From: Panulirus ornatus | Lineage: Eukaryota; Arthropoda; Malacostraca; Decapoda; Palinuridae | DNA: 64,000 nt | NCBI RefSeq assembly: GCF_036320965.1 | Contig: NC_092240.1 | Location: forward strand, 6,922,001 to 6,986,000 | Direction of reading: 5' to 3' | Shown: piece after piece, positions 1 through 21,390 of the stretch | Layout: each line of letters opens with the position of its first letter | How positions within the stretch are numbered: the first letter of the stretch is position 1 | The notes under the pieces: generated by a model | Told to the model about the DNA's origin: nothing | Seen by the model: only the letters and a program-made list of their open reading frames with translations | The model's database searches: none | Translations under genes and position numbers: made by a program

Positions 1-33
1 TATGGTCATTACTATCATTATTTTTGGATTACC

Positions 34-421
34 TTACGGGGCCGCAATACGAAAGTACCGTCGGTGCGTAGCATCGATTGCACCATTAAAAAATGTAACA
101 ACCTCTAACCCTAGATAAGCATTTGTGACTAAAAGGTCTGTCACCTGTCCAAACTGATATTCTGTATGCACGCTTCTCAAGCGTAGCCTCAACCACTCCA
201 GCCACGCAGGTCCCTTAACCTGTCCACCAGACCCGAGTGATGAACCGGGGTAACGTGAACCTTCCGACGTCCTTAAATGTCCTGGCCACATACACTGGCC
301 AACATCATGTAATAGATCTTTAAATGTACGAACTTGGGTCAGCATTTCAAGGAACTTTTTAAAAAGTTCGTAAGGCTTCATTTCACTGGCCAGTACTAGA
401 AGAGTTAAGCCACAAGGTATC
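34..421 (-). CDS. Candidate next exon of the SRCR/LDLa gene, unknown domain
   Basis: An open frame of 128 codons starts after the acceptor-like ttgcag at 422-427 in the phase needed by exon 9 (AG + G gives arginine) and reads IPCGLTLLVLASEMKPYEL onward to a stop at 36-34. A good donor (CCC|gtaagg) overlaps the stop, so the exon may either end the protein or be spliced out of the window. The acceptor has a poor pyrimidine tract and I recognise no domain. It could instead be an unrelated or transposon-derived open frame. Confidence 0.3.
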
Positions 422-835
422 CTGCAACTGACGTAGGGTTAGTGTGTCACCAGCCGAAGACAGAGGCAGCGATTGTAACACTTGTCAACTGTTCCACCAT
501 CTGTCTCTCTATTTGTTTATATTTGGAAAACACAAGTTGAACTGGAACATGGAAACCATCCAGCCTGGCTCTACAGGTCATGTTGGAATAGTGGGTTGTA
601 CTCCGACAGCACAGGATGGCAACTACAGTTTCCAAGCCCTACGTCAGGCCAGTGATCCATGCTGTGACTCTCACAGATTCTCAGGACGTGCCCGTGGCAC
701 ACTGTCTCATGATGCACCTTAGCTGATAAGCTCCTCTCAGGGAGAACCATAAATACCGGCAACTGTTTTCCTTGGAGCTCGCCACGATTTCGAGCAAGAC
801 CCGAGGCACGGAGGTGCAGATCGCATGTGATTCCT

Positions 836-1086
836 AGGATGGCTACGGTGTTTTGTGAAGTGTAGGATGGCTACGGTGTTTTGTGAAGTGTAGGATGGTT
901 ACGGTGTCTTGTGAAGTGTAAGATGGTTACGGTGTTTTGTGAAGTGTAGGATGGTTACGGTGTCTTGTGAAGTCTAGGATGGCTACGGTGTTTTGTGAAG
1001 TGTAGGATGGTTACGGTGTCTTGTGAAGTGTAGGATGGTTACGGTGTTTTGTGAAGTGTAGGATGGCTACGGTATTTAGTTCAGTG
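836..1086. repeat. 28-bp minisatellite, about nine copies
   Basis: The unit AGGATGGCTACGGTGTTTTG + TGAAGTGT repeats eight times in perfect 28-bp register, followed by a diverged ninth copy. Copies differ at two sites (GGC/GGT and TTT/TCT). The array lies in the intron or flank downstream of exon 9 of the SRCR/LDLa gene. Confidence 0.95.
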
Positions 1087-1415
1087 GGCGTGAATTTTCC
1101 ATTCAGAGTGACTGGAGGGTGTAGGTAGAACTCGTGTCTGTTTGGGGATAAGAGTGATTGAAGACTTGTGGAGATGCAGTCATTCTATTCTTAACCCAAT
1201 TTTTCCAAGTGTGTAATGTAGTGCAGTATGTTCGCTGTTGCTACTGTGGTTAGGACGTGGCTGTGAGGTGGTCTGCATATAAGGGAAGACCTTCATGCTG
1301 TGGTTTGCTAGGAGTATGGGAAGTCATGTGGGAGGAGACTGAAAAGGTTTGGAGAAAGAACTGTTCCTTGGGGAACACGCATTTTTGTTTCCTTTTTCAC
1401 CATAAAGCCAGTTAC

Positions 1416-11637
<10,222 letters not shown>

Positions 11638-11664
11638 GGACGCCTCACTGTAAGTTATAAAAAC

Positions 11665-11665
11665 G

Positions 11666-11694
<29 letters not shown>
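11665..11694. repeat. (AAT)n microsatellite
   Basis: About ten ATA/AAT units right of SRCR/LDLa exon 1. Confidence 0.9.
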
Positions 11695-11696
<2 letters not shown>

Positions 11697-11714
11697 TATA
11701 ATTACAATACCAAC

Positions 11715-11922
11715 AAGAATACTTCCCACGTATTCCCTGCGTGTCGTAAAGGCGACTAAAAGGGGAGGGAGAGGGGGGCTGGAAATCCTCCCCTTTTTTT
11801 TTTTTTAATTTTCCAAAAGAGGGAACAGAGAAGGGGGCCAGGTGAGGATATTCCCTCAGAGGCCCAGTCCTCTGTTCTTAACGCTACCTTGCTAACGCGG
11901 GAAATGGCGAACAGTTTGAAAG
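11715..11922 (+). mobile_element. SINE-like retroposon, copy 3
   Basis: Here the plus strand reads in the element's own 5' to 3' direction: starts agaatacttcccacg, internal T-run, then the tail GCTACCTTGCTAACGCGGGA + AATGGCGAACAGTTTGAAAG. Confidence 0.85.
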
Positions 11923-11944
11923 ATCATTATTATTATTATTTCTT

Positions 11945-12050
11945 ATTTTGCTTTGTCGCTCTCCCGCGTTATTATTATTATTATAATAAAGCCTTTTCTC
12001 GCCTGCTCTTGGCACTTCCTCACTAACGCAGGAAAAGGCGAATAAGTATG
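11945..12050. mobile_element. Isolated LINE/SINE tail fragments
   Basis: TTTGCTTTGTCGCTCTCCCG + CGTT at 11949-11972 is only the last 25 or so bases of LINE family 1 (reverse) and is followed by (ATT)n. At about 12008-12050, CTCACTAACGCAGGAAAAGG + CGAATAAGTATG is a lone diverged SINE tail. Confidence 0.55.
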
Positions 12051-13666
12051 GTAAAAATAATAACATCGTAATTATTATGATTACATTATTATAATGATCA
12101 CTATCATTAGTATTAGTAGTGGAAGTAACAGTAGGAGCAGCAGCAGTAGTAGTAGAATCATTATTGAAGGCTAACTTACTAAAGCTCCAAACTACGTGAT
12201 TTATAGCATGAATCAGTCAGGAACCTTTACACGAAATTTACAATTACCCACTCACCATCATAACTTACCTACTCATCAATGTACCATACTCACAATTCGC
12301 TCGTCACCGCGCTACCTCTTCATCACAATACCCTTCCATCATCACCCACTACATCACGCATCGTCACGACCCTATCCACTTACTTCCCTTCCCACCTAGC
12401 ATTACACAGTGACCATTAATCACTCACCACAGCCTGCCGGTTAGCACCACGTTCTACCCCACTATTCCATACGCTACCGTGATGTAGACATACCTCTCAC
12501 ACTGACCTTGGTAATACTGTTGGTGGATTCCCCGTGCAAATGGACGTCTGCTTCAATGTCCGCGTCATTTTACTTAATTTTGCGGCCTTGGCTGACAAAA
12601 AGAGTAACTTCTGATGAAACAGAATCTAATATCACAAAGTTCTACAGTTTTGGTGACGTGGATCAGGGGGAGGGGGGTCATGCCAATCACGGAAATGTTC
12701 AAGACGCCTCTAAAACCAATTCTCACTTTCCACTACCTGTTGAATTTTGCGGGATAAGTCGTCATATCTGGTTTTACACTGGCTCTCATTCATGAGATGG
12801 TCTTTCTATTTTTCTTGATTTTGACTGACTACTGATAATAACGTTGTTTTGATATATCTCAGGTACTTACCCAACTGGCCTTTTATTCATGCTAGCACCC
12901 TTTCAAAAGAGTAATTATGCCACAAGCTGTGGCACATAGGTGCATCCTAAAATTACAACGCTTGTCGTTACGTCATTACGACCGTGAGAAAACGATCGTT
13001 TCATCTTGCCCCCGGTGTATGGGGCTCTCCTTACAGGAAAGTTTGAGTCCTTCCCTGGTTGGTAAGATTTTCCATTACCTGGCTGACGAAGGCGTATGCA
13101 ACACAAAGATCTCATTTTCGTTTAAGCGAAAGAAAATTTATGACGGTAGTTCCTACTAACAAAATATTAAACGAACCGTCACTCACAAGTGTACATGAAA
13201 CACAAAACCTTTCCATTTTGAATTAAAAGATTGATTATGTACATTATTGCATAAACTCTGCTAGAAGATCCGAGTAACGTGTAGAATATTTGAGTGTCTG
13301 GAATATTTACCAGAACTCAGCAACGTCATCCTACTAAACACGTCACACATTTGACATATCACACCCACTTGATCATCATACCAATTCATGAGGATGTTCC
13401 TAGTTCCACTTAAGATTAATTCACTTTGGTAGAACTTTTTCCTTTAAGATTTTGTGAAATTCTTGTAATCAGACTACCCAATTAACAATGAAGGTTTTGG
13501 AGTGTATTCTTATTTGCAAATGCTGAAAAAAAAAATCACTATATTCCCTCTTCAGTATCAGTTTCGTGTTTGTTGACCCTTTAATCTTAAGTTTACGAAT
13601 TATGGTGTGAGTCATCACACAGTTCCTCAGGGGAAGTAGAGAAAATGTATCTTTTGCCTAAGCATA

Positions 13667-13812
13667 GACCCCCTCGGCTTAACTATGAGCTCACAGTTAA
13701 AATCCAAATGGATCTAGACACATATACAAATCTAACCAGACCCCATCAGCTTGAATATGAGCTCACAGTTAAAACCCAAATGGATCTAGACACATTTATA
13801 AATCTAATCACA
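13667..13812. repeat. Two-copy tandem duplication, 72-bp unit
   Basis: GACCCC(C/A)TC(G/A)GCTT is followed by ATGAGCTCACAGTTAAAA and AAATGGATCTAGACACAT in both copies, beginning at 13667 and 13739. The unit is a multiple of three and both copies are open in one frame, but no family is recognised. Confidence 0.85.
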
Positions 13813-15748
13813 TATCTTGTTAAGCAAGACTTTCCACGGGAGCAGAGGTGACTGTTCACAATGCTCGCTTGTACGGTAACTTGAGTGATTCTATTAATGA
13901 CGGCTCCATGATTTAATCTTAAAAAGCACTCCACGACTGAAGACCTGACTAGAAGTCGGATTAAGAAATGGATCACTTCCACATGCCTTCAGCTCTCTAA
14001 TGGCCCAACTCAAGGTCATTACCCCATGCATTTTTCCCAGACTTATTATGTAGTAACATTGCTTTCTCAATATGCAAATCGACGGGGTGAAATGATCAAA
14101 CATACGGCAGTTCTACTACACAGCAGTACTTCCATTACCGACTTCTTTAACAAAAGCTCAAAAGTACACATATTCGTATCTTACTGAAAGAGAAATTGCA
14201 ACATTATTGTCGTTACAAATACATATAAATTTCAACGCCAAATTCCCTTAATATTAAAGCGGGATTTCGGAAATCACTGAATTCAAGTAATGACTGGCCA
14301 ACATTGTGATTCATGGCTCCATGAAATAAACCACACGTTCGATAAGACCCTTTACGAAATTATAGGATAATGTCTCTAAACCATCAACAAAGGATCAGAC
14401 AAAATTGCGGTGAATCAAATAATTACAAATAAATACCAGTGATATTCAATCTGTCGACGTACCATCCACCGTGTTCTCGTCATGGATGTAAACAACAAAG
14501 CTTCTTTACTCCCGAGTTCAAACTGACACGAATCACATTGGGGTACTTCAGTGAATTGGATGAATTAACTGTAACAACGATACAATTGTATAACTTCACC
14601 AAATAAAGCGTATCACAAGTGATTTAATACACTTTGTCATCACATACCGAAACCACTGTAAATGAAATTATGGCGATAATTTCGCTAATAACACATGTAA
14701 ATTTTATTGGGGGGTTAACAGACAGATTTGAAGACAGTTTTAAATGATGGCGAATCATGCATGCCACGAAAAATAGCGGGTGCCTGCTGAAAGTAAATGG
14801 CAATCGCCCTGTACCTCATCTAGCTACAATGTATTTTTCATTAGTGTACAAATCACTCATAGGACAAAAATTACTTTTACTTTTCAGCAATCGATCCAAT
14901 AAGGGTTTCACTGCCTCCAGGAAAATTCTGGAGGTTAGGATAACAAACTCTTCCTCTGGGTTATTCGACAACCATGGATACATTGATTATACAGAGTTCT
15001 ACGAATGTAATGTACAACAGTTTGCTAGAAAAGATCCCCTGAAAACCATATACATATCTATTTTCCCATTCATCTTACAGTCTACTAAAATTCCAATCAG
15101 GTTGCACCAGGTGTTCAAAAGTTTCCTAAAACGGGGCAGACCTTCCATCTCACCAAGAACTTTGTCAGCTACAGTGAAACTAAAATCTTCAGATTTTAAA
15201 ATAACTTGAATACTCATAGGCAGATGCTTCCCAAAGTTGTTGAAATATAAACGAAGAATAACAAACCTGACAGTCGAACGGTTATCAGTGGAGCTCTAGG
15301 AACACAGATGATGTAAAAATGACACCGCGTCAAGTGGCTGACTTGACTGGAGTAAAACAGATAGTATGAACAACACCCAACAACTGGGCAAGGACATCTC
15401 TCCGCCTTCTGCACCAGGTCCTGGAAGGGAAGATGCTTGTTGCCGCCGGATAAACAATTTTAAAGCATTAAAATAATTTTCTTGAGGGACATATCATCTT
15501 GATTTTGTAGTGTCTTGCATGTGGTTGTAATAATGTCATCTCAGCAGGCAAAATTATTGACAACTGAAATTGCTAAGAAATAGGAAAATCATGGTTGTCT
15601 GACTGTATAATCTTCCAGCTCTTTTAAGATTTTCACCTTATTGGTTCGTCCCTCTTGCTGGTAAGATATTGCAACTGCTTCATGGTTAAGCTATTTTCAT
15701 CTTATCACATACCAGTTATATCTATCAAATACCAGTTATATCTATCAA

Positions 15749-15772
15749 ACACACACACACACACACACACAC
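15749..15772. repeat. (CA)n microsatellite
   Basis: Twelve CA units, preceded by a doubled TACCAGTTATATCTATCAAA. Confidence 0.95.
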
Positions 15773-16471
15773 TACCTACCTCTCTATACATTACCGGACT
15801 TCGCCTACAAATGGTTACACCGGGAGCAAAAAGTCACCTGCAACATCTTTAATGGAGAGAAATAACGTACAATCTCTAAGACAGTTTTCGAACGAGTGGG
15901 GTCGATCATTTCCCTACTGCGTTGATTCGTCCTTGATGGAGCTCACTGGGTGAAGTTCGATAGCCCATGATTTAATCTGGAGCGGCATACAAACAACCCT
16001 TCCTGGCGAGCTGACCGCTGAAACAGCATGCCTTTTACGGTTAGGCTTCCCTGACTCGTGTATATCTAGTTTACCAGTGTATACATGAAGTAGAGCCTTA
16101 CAGGTGTATTAATGACTTCCATTCCCTATAACAGTTGCATTTGCTTGCCTTCAATTCCTCATTGAATTCTCGGCTATCTTTTAGTATCGTTTCGTAGGCT
16201 TACGTTTAAGTTGCTGACCTACTAGACCTGCTGTGAGATATTTCGGAAGTGATTATCAACGAAGGTAGGCTGAGGGCGATTGGTAGAATATAAGAAAAAG
16301 GTCCACCATAGTGACACTGATAATTGGAACCATCTCCAACATTATCCTCTTCCTGAATTGTTTCTATTACTGCGTTATAAATTCTGTTGACAACGTATTG
16401 CATGAGCAATTACATGGAAAAAAGTTTGTAAGGCATTTCCAGTTAATAGACATTTTTGTATCATAATACGC

Positions 16472-16473
<2 letters not shown>

Positions 16474-16555
<82 letters not shown>

Positions 16556-16795
16556 TTTTTTTTCATACTATTTGCCATTTCCCGCGTTAGCGAGGTAGCG
16601 TTAAGAACATAGAACTGGGCCTTAGAGGGAATATCCTCACCTGACCCCCTTCTCCGTTCCTTCTCTTGGAAAGTTAGAAAAAAAAAAAAAGAGGGGAGGA
16701 TTTCCAGCCCCCCGCTCCCTCCCCTTTTAGTCGCCTTCTACGACACGCAGGGAATACGTGGGAAGTATTCTTTCTCCCCTATCCCCAGGGATATA

Positions 16796-16876
<81 letters not shown>
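16474..16876. repeat. (AT)n - SINE - (AT)n cluster
   Basis: (AT)n at 16474-16535, a T-run to 16562, a SINE-like copy, then (AT)n at 16791-16876. Confidence 0.95.
16565..16790 (-). mobile_element. SINE-like retroposon, copy 4
   Basis: Full-length copy ending in CCCCTATCCCCAGGGATAT on the plus strand, slightly longer than copies 1 and 2 at that end (CAGGGAT). Confidence 0.87.
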
Positions 16877-16879
<3 letters not shown>

Positions 16880-17132
16880 CAGGGTGTGTTGAATTAGTAG
16901 TTATCACTGTAAGAAGAATCTTTCATTTGGGTGTAGGACAGAGCTGAACTCGATCATGTGGAAGAAAGAATGATGCTGGCCTTATAACAGGCATGGCTCA
17001 GACTCCAGCAGCGGCCTGAGTAATCAGACCAAAAATTTCCTAGTGACTGTAGCTTCATCCTCCTCCTGATGGTTGCCGATGCTTGAGCATCCTTTCATCA
17101 CACCACATATGTATTACATAGCAATGTTAAAT

Positions 17133-17135
<3 letters not shown>

Positions 17136-17207
<72 letters not shown>
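17136..17207. repeat. (AT)n microsatellite
   Basis: About 36 uninterrupted units, no SINE attached. Confidence 0.97.
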
Positions 17208-17210
<3 letters not shown>

Positions 17211-17742
17211 AAAAACTTAAACGTTGACATTCGTGTTGTTTCATTCAATTTAAAAATTATAACTATTTTAGTTAAGGAAAATGCCTTTGCTTTCCTGGGT
17301 TTGAGATAAACATAAACTATATTTCTGTGATATTACACACTCGTTCAGTTACACTAGCTTACATGTTTTATACAGTAGACTCATCTACTACATAAGAAAA
17401 GTGGAATTACTGGATAAGGATGAAGTGGGAAAGGTAATACCTGTGGAATAGTACGTTACTATGTTCTGCTGAGACGCCAGTATTGACACCAAAAATTTCC
17501 TAGTCATGATGACGTCCTACCAATGCTACAGTGTGATGCAGTGATCTCGGGACACACATGAGATGCATTATCACTATAATAGTCCCAGCTCCTAGAAATA
17601 TATTAGCATCCTTTCATCCTGACAGTTATGGTGTAATTAACAAAGTTAAATCTTGCATCTCAATACCTCACAATACAATACTCACGCTGACATTCGTGTT
17701 TAGATTATTTCATTTTTACAACTTTTTATATATTTCAGTCAG

Positions 17743-17743
<1 letters not shown>

Positions 17744-17810
<67 letters not shown>
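17744..17810. repeat. (AT)n microsatellite
   Basis: About 33 units, no SINE attached. Confidence 0.97.
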
Positions 17811-17812
<2 letters not shown>

Positions 17813-18004
17813 AAAGGATTACAATTTTGCGCGTGATCAAGTATAAGAGTCCACGGGTAAAATGAAACACGATAAGTTCCCAAGTGCACTTTCGTGTAAT
17901 AATCACATCATCAGGGGAGATAAAAGAGAGATATAACAGTTTGTTGATATACGAAGAGACGTAGCTTGGACGTCATTTGGTAAACATATGATTGTCCAAG
18001 ACAG

Positions 18005-18008
<4 letters not shown>

Positions 18009-18086
<78 letters not shown>

Positions 18087-18325
18087 TTCTTTTCTTTCAA
18101 ACTATTCGCCATTTCCCGCGTTAGCGAGGTAGCGTTAAGAACAGAGGACTGGGCCTTTTTTGGATTATCCTCACCTGGCCCCCTCTGTTCCTTCTTTTGG
18201 AAAATTATAAAAAAAAAAAAAACGAGAGGGGAGGATTTCCAGCTCCCCGCTCCCTCCCCTTTTAGTCGCCTTCTACGACACGCAGGGAATACGTGGGAAG
18301 TATTCTTAATCCCCTATCCCCAGGG

Positions 18326-18397
<72 letters not shown>
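18009..18397. repeat. (AT)n - SINE - (AT)n cluster
   Basis: (AT)n at 18009-18088, SINE-like copy, (AT)n at 18329-18397. Confidence 0.95.
18091..18328 (-). mobile_element. SINE-like retroposon, copy 5
   Basis: Full-length copy, with the (GAAA)n-type tail visible as tcttttctttcaaactattc on the plus strand and the CCCCTATCCCCAGGGATA far end. Confidence 0.88.
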
Positions 18398-18402
<5 letters not shown>

Positions 18403-18620
18403 CCTTTGTCTTTGATCGGGATAAAAAAAGTGATATTACTCAAAAAGTGGACATAATCTCAAAATTTCACATTAATAAGTAATAAATATCATTAACAGTG
18501 AAGTACTGTACCTTCTGAGAGGTTTTATTTGGGCGTCCTTAATAGCTTTTTTTTTTTTTCACAAACTAGGCATATTTCTCTAACGACGAGATGCCAGGTT
18601 CGATCATCCTCAAAGCTTGG

Positions 18621-18710
18621 AGTAATTCATATGATGAACATTTTTGAAGAAACTAAACCTAGTAGAGTAATTCATATGATGAACATTTGTGAAGAAACTA
18701 AACATAGTAA
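18621..18710. repeat. Two-copy tandem duplication, 45-bp unit
   Basis: AGTAATTCATATGATGAACA followed by TTTTTGAAGAAACTAAACCTAGTAG, repeated with three changes. Confidence 0.85.
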
Positions 18711-20219
18711 AGATATCCTATGCTTAACCAGCGAGACGCCTTTGTCGTCAACTGATTCTTTTTTTATTCGGTTTACGTGATATCCATTATGATGAAGAAG
18801 AGGTGTGCAGGTGCCTATTCGTGCTTAACTACTTGCATATACTCTCATCCTATCTGGTCAACCGGTCGCTTGCATGCACTTTGCCGTCTTAAAGCCACAT
18901 GTCAACACAGAGACATGTCAATGGCGTAGATTGTGTTGTCTTCGAGCCACTACTGTAACCACTTATTTTTTGCAGTGTCATTCCTGTACCCACGAGTCAT
19001 AATTAATAAGTGTAGACACTACATTACTATATGTCAACTCTTCAGTTGATGAGTAGTCTATCAGTGATATATGTTCACATTACACATCTGAACAAAACTA
19101 AAGGATAACCAACCAACGGCCTTGGGTCTCGGGAGGGCAGGAAGTAATTACCCCACAATGATTAAGGCAGAGGGAGGCGTCATGGAAGCCACCCACTCCC
19201 CCAAAGACTCTCACAACGGCGATCTTTTCGTGCTCCACCCAAAGCCTGATGTCACGCCCACCACAACTGCCTCTATACTCTATTCTTTTAACTATATAAG
19301 CACATATACGAAAATTATATAACTCCATCTGAAAGGCACTGCTGAAAATGAAGGCTACAGAGGTGGCCAGCAAACTCAGGTGTGCCTTCCTACCCTGCTT
19401 GGCAGCTTAGTGCCTCTTCCCCTTATCAGACTATCCATTATCCCTTCACCCTCAACTGTTCGACTTGCTCTCAACCCCTGCTAATAACTCAGAATCATGC
19501 GTTTCATTATCAACTCTCATTATCAAAATTAGATGTTTAGGGAGGTGGATTGGAAGAGGTTGGGCAAGAGAAGGTACACTCCAGAAAAACACCCGTTTGT
19601 ACTTGTGAAATGAAGTAACATGTAGGTTTTACTGGCATTTATGGCTTGGTGGATACATATTATTTGGTGCCTTACCTACATATCCGCGGCAGACTTGGGG
19701 AGTGGGTGTGTAGTAATGTCTGTTGCTTAAGGAAGGAAACTCAAAGCCAAGTATCAATAGTTCATTGTGTATTTTAATGGATGACTGGAGCCTATCTTAG
19801 TGTTTTTTGAGGCTCCATGGAAATAATTTGTGTTGCAGGTCTGTGGGTTTCTACTTTCATGATCCCACATTTACCACAATTCCGATATTCACCCCTTATC
19901 ACCTCACCATCAAACGTCCACAATTAACCTGCACTTGGTCATCTCCATTAAGAAAAACATCACATCACACCCTAGCTTTTCAACTACAATCAAGATATTT
20001 CATCAGCGCACTCGTCTCTCACCAGTGAACTACCCCACACTTGACCTTCACTGTGACCGCACTCATCCTTTCCTATTAACCTCCTCACAATCCTACCCAT
20101 TTATCATGCACTCAATATTACTAAGTAAAAATCACTGTCATATCCATTACTGCAATCGATCTTTTCCCATTACTCTAAAACCAACAACAATAGCAATCAC
20201 TTATCATTTCTCCATATTT
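18711..20219. other. No recognised gene
   Basis: Mostly unique sequence. Short open frames on both strands (for example 19373-19098 minus) carry no domain that I can recognise. Confidence 0.5.
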
Positions 20220-21390
20220 ATTTTTTTTTATTATTATACTTTGTCGCTGTCTCCCGCGTTTGCGAGGTAGCGCAAGGAAACAGACGAAAGAAATGGCCCA
20301 ACCCCCCGCATACACATGTATATACATACGTCCACACACACAAATATACATACCTACACAGCTTTCCATGGTTTACCCCAGATGCTTCACATGCCTTGAT
20401 TCAATCCACTGACAGCACGTCAACCCCGGTATACCACATCGCTCCAATTCACTCTATTCCTTGCCCTCCTTTCACCCTCCTGCATGTTCAGGCCCCGATC
20501 ACACAAAATCTTTTTCACTCCATCTTTCCACCTCCAATTTGGTCTCCCTCTTCTCCTCGTTCCCTCCACCTCCGACACATATATCCTCTTGGTCAATCTT
20601 TCCTCACTCATTCTCTCCATGTGCCCAAACCACTTCAAAACACCCTCTTCTGCTCTCTCAACCACGCTCTTTTTATTTCCACACATCTCTCTTACCCTTA
20701 CGTTACTCACTCGATCAAACCACCTCACACCACACATTGTCCTCAAACATCTCATTTCCAGCACATCCATCCTCCTGCGCACAACTCTATCCATAGCCCA
20801 CGCCTCGCAACCATACAACATTGTTGGAACCACTATTCCTTCAAACATACCCATTTTTGCTTTCCGAGATAATGTTCTCGACTTCCACACATTCTTCAAG
20901 GCCCCCAGAATTTTCGCCCCCTCCCCCACCCTATGATCCACTTCCGCTTCCATGGTTCCATCCGCTGCCAGATCCACTCCCAGATATCTAAAACACTTCA
21001 CTTCCTCCAGTTTTTCTCCATTCAAACTCACCTCCCAATTAACTTGACCCTCAACCCTACTGTACCTAATAACCTTGCTCTTATTCACATTTACTCTTAA
21101 CTTTCTTCTTCCACACACTTTACCAAACTCAGTCACCAGCTTCTGCAGTTTCTCACCTGAATCAGCCACCAGCGCTGTATCATCAGCGAACAACAACTGA
21201 CTCACTTCCCAAGCTCTCTCATCCCCAACAGACTTCATACTTGCCCCTCTTTCCAAAACTCTTGCATTTACCTCCCTAACAACCCCATCCATAAACAAAT
21301 TAAACAACCATGGAGACATCACACACCCCTGCCGCAAACCTACATTCACTGAGAACCAATCACTTTCCTCTCTTCCTACACGTACACCTC
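20220..21390 (-). mobile_element. LINE family 1 copy, 5'-truncated, short tail, young
   Basis: The body runs from CACGTGTA... at 21390 (5' truncation within the reverse transcriptase) to the 3' end at about 20226, where the tail GCGCTACCTCGCAAACGCGG + GAGACAGCGACAAAGTATAA is followed by an A-rich run. The tail is the short version. The remaining reading frame is unbroken, so the insertion is recent. Confidence 0.92.
20420..21388 (-). pseudogene. LINE family 1 reverse transcriptase, C-terminal part
   Basis: Open for about 320 codons. Seen: motif B LRQGCVMSPWLFNLFMDG, catalytic motif C FADDTALVADS, the thumb-like RKLRVNVNKSKVIRYSRVEG, and the C-terminal WFGHMERMSEERLTKR...GRPNWRWKDGVKK block, which is typical of RTE-type and related LINEs. 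The endonuclease and the first half of the polymerase are missing because the insertion is 5'-truncated, so it cannot be active by itself. No internal stop or frameshift is seen in the retained part. Confidence 0.88.

Larger units (their letters stand above)
12051..16473. other. No recognised gene
   Basis: Low-complexity ATT/AGT-rich sequence to about 12160, then mostly unique sequence. The longest unexplained open frame is 14757-15209 on the plus strand (150 codons); it lacks recognisable domains, and the opposite strand also has a 72-codon frame (15217-14999). A 72-bp tandem duplication is at 13667-13812 and a (CA)12 tract at 15749-15772. Confidence 0.6.

Noticed and set aside
444..762. Small frames on both strands between the minisatellite and the candidate last exon
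   Set aside because: No domain and no splice phase that fits the SRCR/LDLa gene.
836..1086. CRISPR-like array of 28-bp repeats
   Set aside because: Units are directly contiguous without unique spacers and the context is eukaryotic; it is a minisatellite.
20396..20936. Long plus-strand frames opposite the LINE (and the same at 27814-28289, 29848-30344, 31903-32375, 33120-33507)
   Set aside because: They are shadows of the LINE reverse transcriptase; the real frame on the other strand has the RT motifs.
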